Source of the DNA: Helochares maculicollis | Taxonomy: Eukaryota; Arthropoda; Insecta; Coleoptera; Hydrophilidae | Length of the DNA: 56,523 nt | Direction of reading: 5' to 3' | NCBI GenBank assembly: GCA_033557835.1 | Contig: JAWQRO010000110.1 | Coordinates: 1 to 56,523, forward strand | Shown here: positions 1 through 13,000 of the stretch, in pieces | Layout of the letters: each line of letters starts with the position of its first letter | Position numbering within the stretch: the stretch's first letter is position 1 | Position numbers and translations under genes: made by a program | The notes under the pieces: model-generated | Database searches by the model: none | The model's input: the letters and a program-made list of their open reading frames with translations, nothing else | What the model was told of the DNA's origin: nothing

Positions 1-61
<61 letters not shown>
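1..61. repeat. (AT)n microsatellite at window edge
   Basis: An almost pure alternating TA tract of about 55 bp sits in the ADAM intron that leaves the window. Confidence 0.97.
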
Positions 62-66
<5 letters not shown>

Positions 67-142
67 ACACATGTTGGACAGAGTGATGGAATATGTATAA
101 GTTATTAACTAACAGCTATTACTTTAAGGATAAAAACATTAC

Positions 143-1062
143 CTCTCATACTCTGAGCTCTCATTACAACAGCCTTGGTTTCTTCACTATCAACAGGCAG
201 AGCATTAACAGCCAAATCGATCTCAGTCTGCGGAATGGGTTTTGAAATTTCCATGGTTCTCAAGGCATTCTTATCCACCTTATCAAATTTGCTTGCTCTT
301 ATACTTGAATTTCTAGGGAGGGAATTAGTCCGCACTTTGTCAACATGTGGTTTCTTATCGTTGGACTTTAAGAAAGAAGCAATTCTATTTATTGTACTTT
401 CTTTTTGCGGCTTTTTAATTTCAACTTCAGGCTGAGTTAGAGTCGGAATTACACCATTCACTGCAACATCTGGACTTGACAATGGCCGTTTATGTTCTTT
501 TGCTGAAATGGGCATTTCAGGGGCAGGCCTAACAGGCACTTTGGGAGCATTACGCAACGGAGATAGCAATTCTTTCGCTGTACAAGTAGAATTTTCCAAA
601 ATAGGCGAAGAAATTATCGGTCTGGCTGTTGATCCTGCATTCAAAGGTGGCAGAGCAGGTGCAACGGATATATTATTGGCCAGTGTTATTCCATTTTGCA
701 AGGATGTTTGTTTGAAAGTTTGAGCTCGATCTACAGGTTTGTTAAATAAATTCACTTTCGCCGTTACATTAGTATTCGCCCTGTTCAAAGCTGGGCTCTT
801 TATGGGTGAGGTCACCATTGGAGGTGCAGTTGGAGCTGAAGGCACAGGAGGAGCTGGTCTTGCAGGAGTTTCCTGTTCACTCTTTGGACTAGTTGCTGAT
901 TTAATCGGAGTTAAGCTAAAGCCCTTAAAATGACCGAAAAACTCATTTCCTAAAGCAGGGTTCTGAGGATCATCAGCAAGCAACGAGTGATTGTCTTCAG
1001 TTCTTTTGGCTGATTCTGGTTGAAACGAAGTATTACTTCTAGATTTTGGTGGAGATTTCGAC
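143..1062 (-). CDS. Meltrin: ADAM exon 9: proline-rich cytoplasmic tail (partial)
   Basis: This open stretch of about 307 codons lies between a good acceptor (ttctccaacag, next base 1062) and a donor (GAGAG|GTAATG, last exon base 143). The frame remains open leftward to 105. The protein is low-complexity, basic and Pro/Ser-rich. Two RxxPxxP motifs, RPAPPVP and RPAPEMP, fit class I SH3 ligands, as is common in Meltrin-type ADAM tails. An alternative acceptor at 1082 (phase 0) is possible. The remaining C-terminus should lie left of the window. Plus-strand open frames over this exon are shadows. Confidence 0.72.
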
Positions 1063-4000
1063 CTGTTGGAGAAGTAAATTTGCTTAAGCATGGTTTTTTG
1101 GGGTGGTTAGGAGAAAGGACTTGCATGCATCAATCCTAAAAGCGTGCGTTAAAAAGGTATGCATAACTGTTATAACGCAAAAGGCTTAAAAATCAGACAG
1201 TACAAATGGTTAAAATAGCTTAAAATTTTAGATACGGCAACAAAATGTAGTTTTCATCAACTATAAACAAAGCAAAGTAATGTTATAAGGACAGAATATA
1301 ATACAAATAGAAAAAAATTTATTATTACAGAAAATAGACAAAAAGATATAAACAAATAATTAATACAATACAATATTTAATGAGGAATATAATGCTTTGA
1401 ATGTACATTCATTGATATGTAAGCATACAACAGTATTGGCTATTTGTATGCTATAATTTCTGTGTTGAATTTCACATCCTTGATATTTGGGGTTTTTGTC
1501 GTGTTACACTGTTACATATATAAGTGCATATTATAATAAATATATAAAATATATTTAAGGTATTGAGATCGTATAGTTAAAAAATATAATACATATAAAT
1601 AAATCACAAATTTAAATTCATTAGGTAATAACCTTTTTTTTTCAAAGATATGAACTGGACAATTTTTGTTTTAACCTTTCAATTAATGTAGACCAGACGT
1701 AAATTGGTGAGTATTTCTTCAAACTTTGATGTCAATACTATGCATTTATTCTAAAAGTATTGAGGAAATCACATAAACTGAAATGTTTGTATTATTTGTA
1801 TAATTCATATTTTTATTGCTACAACTCCCAGATTTAGAAGGTACGGAACTATTTAGAAACGACAAAATAGTATCTTCTTCTAGAAAGACACAGACTTTCA
1901 TGAAATTACATTCAAAATTTATAGAATTTATGTTTAGGTTCTGCTAAATATTATGTTAACTTCAAATTATTATTTGGCTTGTTTTAAAAAGAATAACTAC
2001 TTTGGGCATACAAGGTCGGATTTTAGGTTTCAGAAGTATGGAAAAGTGAAATTAAAATTTTTGATAAAATTTCATTGAAGCAACAGCAAAAAATGTTAGA
2101 TTAAGTTTGTGAAAATGAGAGGCAAGAAATTTTATCTGAAGATATATTCTGAACTGTTGGTTTAACAGTAAGTGCATTAAGTCATACACGCTGTGTAAAT
2201 TACGAATCCTTACAAAAATTCACATATTTTCATAATATTGATTTAACACCAAATAAAATTAAACTTGCAAGTATATACCAAAATAAATGTTTTTTTTTGC
2301 ATAATTTACATTTAAAGAAATTGATTATTAAAATCATTCATTTTTACAATGTATGGAAGTGTTTGTAAACAATTGCAATTCAGTCATATTAATTAAACTA
2401 AGTGATAAATACCATTATTATGATAGTACATTGAATATTATAATTCATTGAATCATTTGTTATGATTATGATATTGCGGCCACCTAAGCTGTGGATATGT
2501 GGATCAAATTAATTCATTTTCACTCTATAACCAATTAAAATTTACTAAGGAAACCTTGATTCCTTTTTCTCCGGTTCAATATAATGTTGTAGTTTACAAA
2601 AAAGTATTTGTTCCTTATAATTGGTAAAATATATAGTGGACATGACTATTAAAATTGTTTATATTGTATTCTTAAAAAGGTAAATTTATCCCTTCTAACA
2701 AAGACAACCCTGGAATTAATATGATTGGCAAGAGCTAATGGGAAATTCAACTTTCTTGCTATTGGAAGAAACAATATTTGAGATAACTTGTAATAGACTT
2801 GATAATTGGCTTGTCTTTTGAATTTCTATTTGAGGAGCTATGGTAATTAATCACAAATCCTATTTTCAATCATGCATTTAAAAGACAATTTCAAAATGAA
2901 ATGCAGGCAAGGATTAATTATAAAAAAATAGCAACTCGTAAAATATATAAATAATACCGTAACTTGTAGACTCCTAAAAACCTATGACAAAAATGTTCAT
3001 AGTAGCCACAAGGGACACAAGTTATTCTTTAAAAGAAAGGTTAAATTATGGCAAACCTGTTTGAGTGATGAAATGTTGTTAAATAGTTGCAGCTAAATGA
3101 TGATTGTCCAGTTATCATTGAAAAAGAATTCTGTTTGACTTTGTATCCTAATAGTTATTTGAGCAAAATTAACTACCTTACCAAAAGAAATTCTCTACGA
3201 ATTTGCAGCTCAAATTAGCTTACAATTTGAATTTCCTAGAAAATTGCTGGGTCCAATCCGCAAACGAATGTAGATGCTGTGATAGAAAATAATACAGCTT
3301 TAATTTTGTTTGATTTTAAGCTGTGGTCACCTAAACCCTGCTGACTAATCCAGTCTCCATTATGACCTAAATGTATATTTAAGGTACTACACAAGTGACT
3401 TACGCAACTGCTGCTATTCGAACTGAATTTCCCATTTTAAATACCTATGAAAGTGAAGAAAATAAATTCACGGTTTTGTGATAAATCCCATCCAATTGTC
3501 AAATCGACAGAGACATTTATTTTATTTAAATGACATTTGGCATTGTTGCTTTTTATTATTTCTAATACAACTAGTCATAATGGAGATTTTTTCCAAGGCG
3601 TATTTAAGGCAAATATTATTCCAACTTTACTGAAACCCTACATTTTTCTGTCCAGCACCTTTTTGGTTATTAAATTTGTTTGTTAAATCCCTCACAGACA
3701 TCATCTGCACTTCCTTAGGGGAACAAGTAGTCTCTGCTGTTCCCGGTGTGATGCTGCTGTGTTCAGGTTTTTGGCTCCTAAATAGCTTTTTAGTATCAAT
3801 GTTAACAGTGAGTCCTTTAATGTTTTTAAAAGACAATCTCCGAGCTGGGACTTCAGGTTTTCTACTTATTTCCTCTACGTTATCTTTGGTATCGTTACTA
3901 TCTTTACCTAAATTCATAGTGAATCTTTTGAGGTTTTTGAATGACATTCGCCTCTTTCCTTGTTCAGTATCATTATTTTTAACAATATTAGTATTTAAAG

Positions 4001-7000
4001 CTATTTGGGTATTAGTAGTCGATATAAGACCAGGAGATGTTATTTCTTTATTTCTTAATATACCACCACCTTTAGAGGCTTGCTCCTTTACCGGTTCACT
4101 AGTAACAAACTTTGACACTGTAGGGATAGGATCTTTTGAAGGTTTACGACTACTACATGCACTAAGAACATGCTGCCACCACAAAACAAACGGCATGTAT
4201 ACATACGATGATGGAGATTTCTTCCATGAAAAATGTTTGATGTTGTGACGAAGGTAATAAGTTAAGAATGCTAGAAGACCAAAAAATGGCACGACTCCCA
4301 CGAAGAAAATCAGCATACCATTAATCAGCTCCTTGTGGGCTGCAAAAAAAGTAATTTTAGTAAAATGATCTTGTGAATCCAAAATATAGAAAAATAATCA
4401 CATATGGATAAAACAAATCATATTTTTCAGTTTGTATATGTACTTTATGTCATAATAAAAAACAGATTTGAAATTAAATGCATAATTTCAACCATTTGCA
4501 TAAGTGGTGATGTTAATTATTAGGTTTTTAATAATGTTTTCCATTATAAATGAAATATATTATTTGTTACAAAAATTTGAACACCAAGTCCAAAATTTAC
4601 TATTTTTTCTTTTTTCTAATGTATAGAAAGTAGACAAAAGGTTTTGTTGACTATTTATTGCCACTTTTGAAATATGGAGATGTTGCTAGCTGTTTATTTA
4701 TTGCATAATGGCTATTTTTTAACTATTAAAACAACTCTTAACATTACTATAGGTAATGTCTAGGAATATTATGCAATTAAAATGACCTTACGGAGCAGAT
4801 ATTTCAACTTTTGCAACTGATTGAAACAAGTTCATTCTTTTATTCTATGTGGTAGTCTTGCTACTGCTATGCTTTTTATTCTGTGGTTAATAATTAATGA
4901 AAAGTATATGTATATGATAAGTGTCCATTTTCATAATTTTTAAGATGGCCTAGATTTCATGGTCATTGTTTTATTGCATATTTTTATAATATAGCATTCC
5001 TTTCAACATTTAGTTAGGGTGAATGATAAAATAAATATGTTTAATTACGCCTGACAATTTATCACAGGGGTATTAGTATTAGTTCTCAATTTACACAGAC
5101 TATCTTCTATGGGAAAATCTGAGATCTCAATATTTACTATTGACGTTGATAACTCAACTGGTTGCATCATTTTATTTTATTTTCATGGATTTCATGGAGG
5201 TGGTTTTATAAATAAGTATAAAGTATTAGAGAGGAGCCACATAGCTCTCTAACTTTTAGTGTAAGAGATTTAATACCATGTGCTTACCAGCCGGACAGAA
5301 CTTGCATCAGCTGCATTGAAGCCCTTACATTTGCTTAATATATCACTATGCGAATGAAACAAAAACTAAATGAAAGGGAGTTTCATTTAATATTTTCAAT
5401 TATTTTATAGTAAAGCAAAAAATATTTGAATATTAGTTTCAGAAATCAAGAAAACTTGCTTTTATTATAAAAATTTTATACAAAATTGAATTATTTTTCA
5501 ATGTTATTTATAATTGATTTTTAAAGAAAACACTTTTTTTAAGAACACGCATGACATTGCCATGATGTGCTTTTTCATAGCTAATGTTTGGAGTGCATCA
5601 CCTTGAAGCGAAATAACTATTCTGCAATAGATCTTTTCCATTTTGAATTAGAACTCTTACTCTTACAACTGATTTTTGAAGAATTGTTAAATAGTAACTT
5701 TGTTTGCCCATTTCCAGATATTACTGGTTATTTTGTAGGTATTAGCCATTCTGTGACATCCAAAAGCTCCATATAAGTAAAAATTGTTTGGGCGAAGAAT
5801 TGACAATTGTAATTTATTTGACTAGTCAGATCTCCACAAATTTTGTATTTAAAGAACGGCTAAAATGGCTCAGTGTTTGAGAAAAAGACGATTAAATTTG
5901 TATAGAATTGATTAAAAGGATATTTTTCAAAACTGCATTAACACTGCTTAACTATGTATGGGAAAACAATTCAGTAGTGGACAATATGTTGACCATTCTG
6001 CCAGTAAACATTTACAAACAGTATATATCATTCATAATATAAAGACTATAAAGATATCAATACTATAATACTTAAATGTTATATTCTCATTTAGATCATT
6101 ACCATATATATGCTATTCAACTTATATCACCATAAAAGTTTATTACAATAATATAATACAAAATTAAACAACTATACTTACAGTTAGGATCTGAAGCAGG
6201 ACCACTATCTTCTGATCCACCAGGTCCTGGATAGTCACAGAAAGGTGGGGCATATCCATCATTACAATGGCAATGACCTCTACTATTACATACTCCATTA
6301 CCGTTGCAGTTATTTGCACAAGTTCTTCCTTTGTTCAATGCTGCTACGGCAATACATGTTTGATTAATGCACATTTTACCTTCCCCACATTTAGCACCAT
6401 CCGGTGACAATCCTGGGTCAACTTGGTTTAAACCCAAATCAACAATGGCTGTCCTGCATGGAATTATAGATCCTTTCAAATTGATAAAACTGTGTGACAG
6501 TATCGACACAGATTCCATACCAAACTCGAGCTTTTCATTTAAATGTGTACAGTGAAGCATTCCACATAGAATATTTTCCTCGGTACATTTTACAAAAGAC
6601 TCATCCATTTTATTGTATCCACAGTTCCCATGTCTTGTTCCCTTCACATTCATTTTGTAGCACTGTTCGTCACTAGATTTTCCAGTATTTCCCCATAAAA
6701 GCCGGCACTGGTCAGAGCGAGTTCGACACTTGCCATTATAGCAATAAGCCTTTTCCCCATTGCATGATTGCGCATTCGATTTAAACACATCTTCAGGGCA
6801 ATATTCAGAATGTCCTGTGCAGTACTCAGGCAAATCGCACTCATAATCGGCACCCCTACATAAACTCCCAGCAGATTTTGGTTTGCACTGATTTAAATCG
6901 CAGCACTCTCCAGTCGCACAGCTCGCATTTGTATGAAGCATACATGTTGTTGCATTGCAGCATGGATTATTGCAATATTGGGGCATGCCACAATCGCATT

Positions 7001-10000
7001 GCTCTCCAGGTTCCAAAAAGCCATTTCCACACTCGGAGCTTCCAAACAAAGCAGTTGGTTTATTTCGTAAACAGTAGTCCATCCCATGTTCAAAAGCAGA
7101 AGCTAAATATTGCAAACTGCATTGTGACCAATGGGTTGGAGGAGTTGCAGAGCTACTTGGAGCCATTATACAGCGTTCTTCCGGGCATTCACAAGTAGTA
7201 GTATCATGTTCCATTCCAAAATTATGACCCATTTCATGAGCAACTGTGGTTGCCACTAGACCCACAATATCAGAATGATCATTATTTACACCACCTGAGT
7301 AGGCATATGTACAAATGGGTCCCTTTAAAGCTTTTCCTACCACACCATTGCTGAATGACTTTTTCCTGCAAGATTTAAAATAAAAGATATTTCTGAAATG
7401 GACATTTAAACAAATGTGGACGAATTGCAATCAAATAATTAGTAGTTGAACATTCAAGATAGACAAACCTTTAAATTAAAATTAAACATAAATTACTAGA
7501 GCATTGCTGCTTTCAATATAATTAATTCTGTGTGAAGAATTTGAAATTAGTAACATTCTATGCTTATTGTTTAAAAAAATTTGAAGTAATATTACTTATC
7601 GGTCCCATAGAGCATTATTTATTTAAAATGTGAGCATTTTTATAATCTTAATAATGGAACAAGTTACAACACCAATAAAAGTTCTCTCCTTTTAATTGCT
7701 AGCATGAAATTTTGAGCATTGAAAAATAAAACGGCAAAAAAGTGCAGGGGTCGAGAAATATTTTAAAACTGGAAATTTGCCCCAAATTGTGATAAAATGG
7801 AGTCAAATGGGCCTTATCAATTTTAATGATATGAAAAATGGTATAAAGGGAGTGAGCAATAAAAAAGAATACAAAGTTGAAAAACCAACTACAGATTAGA
7901 AATGATAAACAAGCAGTTAGTTTTACATAGATTTTATAAAGACAAGCTCAGAAATGTAAAATGAGCAAAAAGAGCAATTACAGATAATGCAAAAATGTTG
8001 TGAAAAATTAAAAAATAACAAAAAATTCAGTCAATATGGCAATAATGCAGAATGTGAAGAATATAGGGGATACAGAATGAGTTTGTAATTGAAACAAAAC
8101 CTATTTCACATATATTTTAAAAAGTTTAAATGATCAAACTTTTGTTCTAACTAAATTCTATTCATATCATACTGACTTGTTTTGTATGCAAGACCACTAT
8201 TATTAAAAATTAAATTGTTACCAATGAATAATTTTTTTTCAAGAAAGTGATTGTTGAACACAAATATACAGTTTCCAAGAAAAGTAAAAATAAAATGTAC
8301 TGCTTACTAGAAAAGTAGATTTTTATAAATAGGGTTTAATGTAGAGTGTAGAAAAAAATACATGTTGCCAAAAAAAAGGCTAACAATGCAACTAATGAGG
8401 TGGACAAACACAACATTTATATTTGACAAGAATTTTTTTTTATATGTTTCCTGTTTTTGAACACAACTATACATGATAATTAAAAAATTGAAGCCCTTTT
8501 CTAAAATCGATTATTCCATTCTGTTAGCTATCTTGAATAGAATAAAATGTTTGAATGTACGCATGTTTTGTGGTATCGTAATAAATTTTACAAATGATTG
8601 TAGTATCAACGACCTCAAATAAACAATATGAAAGCATTGTAACACTTACGTTAATAACTGAGCATTATCGTTGGGGTGTTGCCTAATCAACTTTTCTCTT
8701 CGGTAGTGTAAAAAGTTTGTTAAAGTTGTATCCCCATTATCAGAAAAATCAATTTCATTGTATTCACTCCAAATCACCACTCCTACCAATGCTACAAAAA
8801 TGTTTAAGGTCGAATATAGCTGCAAAAGAAGAAATCAGTTGTGCTTCAAGTATAATTAATTTAACTCTTGTACCTACCCCATTTATAATGTTAGCAATAT
8901 CTTTGCAATGCTTCTCTACTTTACTAGCACTAGAGTTTTGATCGACATATTCTTTATTGTCTACCACTAAAACTAGCTCGACATATCGAGATAATTTATT
9001 TGAGTTATATGGTCCCCTAATTTTAGGCTCTCCGTTTCTTTTGTACTAAAAATTTAAAAGAATGATTTAGAAATACATTTTAATATCACAAAATTTAATA
9101 TTGCAGCAATGAAATTCGAAAATCAAGCATCAAAAATAGAAATTCAAGCAATGAAATTCTAAATTCAAACAATGAAACTTGAAATTCAAGTATTGAAATT
9201 CACTGCAGAAGCAATTAAAATCTCATTACAAAATTATATTGAAAGTACTCTTTCCATTATATATTGAATTGATTTGTGGCCAATTATGGTAATTGATCGA
9301 AATGCACAATTGAACCCAAAGTATGCAAACCTATCAAAGATAATAATTAAAATAGAAATAAAAGAAAAATGAACAAATTGTTTAATTTGGGTTGTATAAT
9401 AATTGCATTCTGTAAGCATGTGAAAACTATAATTATTATTATACTATTATCTTAAATCTTAATATTAATTACCTACTTGTAGAGCATTATGTAATCAAAC
9501 AGTGCTTCTGTTTTGAACTACTTTACATAAGAAACAATAGTGAGTGGTTTTATTGTAGTCTTTTTTTGTAAACACTTATTAAAATATAATTTGTACCCTT
9601 AATATCCTGTGGTATTCATTTGTTCCATGAAAGTGATGTTCGTGAGGGGTTGCATCTCCTTCGTAGCCACAAGTCTTGTTATTCTCAAGTAAATCTGAAT
9701 GCTTATATAAGTAATGTAAGTCTTCTAGCCCTACGTGCTCTTCATTCGACGCTTTTTCTACATAATGCATATCTTTTCCATCGTATATCACACCGGTTAG
9801 GCCCTTCTTGCAAGTTGATAATGCTGCCCATGAGTTGGGAACCCCTCGGACATTTCCCTGATAGTGGCACAGGTCTGCGTTCTACAAAAAGGAAAAATAG
9901 TTCCACCAATTAGCTTCCACTTCAAATACTTTCACATTGCCAGTAATTTTAAGTAATAACAGTAAGCTATCTTCATTTACTATTTAATTATATAAACATC

Positions 10001-13000
10001 AATATGTAACGTTTTGATTATAACTGGTAAGAGTAACCAATTAGGTGACATTTTAACATTTTGGCTAAGATTGTGGACGTAACGAATTTTAGCGAAAAAT
10101 TTGTAATTATGTAATAATAATGCATCATCATCTGGCACCGACTTTTGTTTGTAATAATAAATCAAGCAAAGTCGGCGCAGCGGCCTTCATTTTAAATTGC
10201 AGGAAATTAAAAAGTGATTGCAATGGAAAGTGTTGAGATACCTTTTTGTACTGCTGTAAAGTTAAATGTTGCAGAAACAGAACAATATATAATTGTAACG
10301 CTGCCATAAAAATGTCGGTCATATTCACTTTTCAATGATCGGCAAGAGGTCGTTTTTTATACTTTGCTTTAATTTTGCAATGTGGTTTTTAAATCGGTAA
10401 TTAATTTTAAAACTGTGCGCATACTTATCTGCGTGCACATAAAATTGACTTGATAAATTCGACTCAAAAAATAATAATCGATGCGAAGTTAGTCTTTTCG
10501 GCAATAATTTCGTAAGCGCTAACTTGTTTCAAAAACAAATTTTAATAGTTATCAACTAATTATAACACAATGTGCCATAATGTCCATATTTGCAACGTTT
10601 AAATATGTTCAAACATTCCAAATGTGAACAATGAGCTGATTAAATTAAAGTTTTAAACGTTTTAGCGCCAATATAGGTTAAACAAATTTTACTCAGGTGC
10701 ATTTTTCCGTATTATATTGTTTCGTTAATTATTATCGTAGATAAAAAATTAAAATTGCTTTAAAGTGCCGATGAAAAAACTAGATCGGACAACAAAATAG
10801 AAAGAGCTCGATCAAAATTATTACAAACTTACATCAGAATTGGGTTTATGGATATGGTAACCACCATTTTTCTGAGTCTTCACAAAAAACCCTTTTGGGA
10901 GTAAGTCTTTGTTTAGTTTCAAGTCTAAAATATAATTGTGATCGTCGACATCATATTCGACGATTAAATGATTCGTGTGGCCCCCGCCGCCATCCTGAAA
11001 CAAAACAAGAAATATAAATTTAAAATTCAAACAAAAACAATTAAAACAAATTAATATCCATACTTTAATGGTAAAGAAATATTATTTTTGGGATCTTATT
11101 TGACACTTTATTGACGATAATGGAAATAATTTACTGCTTTATAGAAAAATATGGTTTGATTCGTTGGGAGGATTGAATACATGATAAATTTGACCCTGCA
11201 TCCAAAGTAGGGCGCCACAATGTATAGGTAGGGCCGGAGTCAAAAATAATTAACACTTTTGACATTAAGGTCAGTCTTTAATTAGAGTTATGCCACTGCT
11301 ACCGCGTCCTAGTTACTCATAAATAACTCTTGAATTAGATAAAGGGACAGTTTGCTCGGCTCCTGTTAATTTGTTTTAATGTAATTTATTATATCACTGT
11401 TAATGATTCATAGCCTGCAGTGGTGTAACGAGAGAATTAAGTTTCTTAATCAAAATATGGTTAAAAGCCCCTCTAGTATTCTACCTACTCATAGCGAGCT
11501 CATATTCAGCTAAATTATCCAGAGTTGAATTGACTGAGTTTTGAATAGTAAATGCGTAATTCCACGTTTTTACTTGAATAAAATGACATAGCTAGAAATA
11601 ACATCTATTTCTTATTTCTACTTTAATTATTGTTATAAGTTTGACGTTATCTATTTATAATATGCGCTATTTGTTACCAAATTCTATAATTGAAAATCAA
11701 CACAACATGTAACTTTTTATTGCACTTTTTTGTAAACTTGAATGCTTCTAAAATTGTTGAAATTCATTCTATAATAAGTCTCGATTATGTATAAAAATAT
11801 AGATTTAAAACAGTGAATCACATTCGACTTTAAAATTACAAAAATTTAACAACAGACATAGCTTTGTTTTTGCTATTTAAAAAAATAAGCTCTTTAAATA
11901 AAATGACCCTAAACTCACACGATTTGATGTTCCCAGAATAGAATCTGTCTATTTTTCTAAAACAAGCATTTACATTTGTAAAATGTAAATAATGTACTGA
12001 ACCACCTTCATTAAAAAATGTTTAATCCGGCGCAGAGCTGATTAGATTTTAGAAAAAATCGCAGGACCGGAAGAGCTAATTTATTTGAAGAACTTAACTA
12101 TTATGAGTATTTCTTTCATTATTAATTATAATGAATTCTAATAAAAGGTATATTGTTACTAATTGTAATTTTTGTTTACTTGACGAACATTTTCTAGACG
12201 AAAGAATTAAGCAGTTGGCTCACGACGTACAATTTGGAAGTTTCAATTCACATTATTAACAATCTATCTAAACAAAATGATTTATAATAGAAAATCTAAT
12301 AGCGCTGATGACTTGTTAGCAAATTTATTAGGAATCACGTTGTTAGTTTTCATAATTCATGCAGTTTGTTGGTAAAATAATTTCAAATTTATTCTAGACT
12401 CCGTTTATATCTCGCAGAGTTGTTAAAAAATTAATCATATCCAATATATATTTTAAAATTAAAACAGAAATTAATAGTGGTAACAAATTGGAAGAAATGA
12501 TTCGACATTCCAGTACTCATAAAGGTTAAATCATAAGGTAAATGGGCTCCTTCAAGTTAATTTTAATCCATTATGTATTTTGTTCAACATATCCATGTGC
12601 ACATTAAAGAATGTTAACGCTTATCAAGTACTTTGAGTGATAATAATGGGAATATTGAGTACATTCCTTAGCGTTCCATCTGATAACGTAACAATTTACC
12701 AGATTTTGCACTCGAGTTGCGAATGATGAGATTTCTGTCCTGGTTCGTCCGAGATTCTTAAAGGTAGCAATTACGGGGCCACCTCTGGAAGTTCTTAGAA
12801 CCCGATATAATGAGCCGTTAATCTTGGAAAATTTTTATAACTTTAAAAAAGGCGAAATTTTGGCAAAAAATATATATTTAATTAAAAATTTAACAAAAGC
12901 AACATGATCTATGATTAAACTACGACACGGTTGCAGTAAATGACAATGTAGTATTTACAACAAATGGCAATATTTGCAACTAATGCACAAATCTTACATA

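Noticed and set aside
3676..4248. 190-codon plus-strand open frame
   Set aside because: It lies exactly antisense to the ADAM transmembrane exon, whose reading frame has a membrane segment, good splice sites and phase continuity. The plus frame has no recognisable domain.
6878..7198. 106-codon plus-strand frame
   Set aside because: Antisense to the disintegrin and active-site exon of the ADAM gene, where coding potential is certain on the minus strand.
9620..9913. 97-codon plus-strand frame
   Set aside because: Antisense to ADAM exon 4, which has conserved prodomain blocks.
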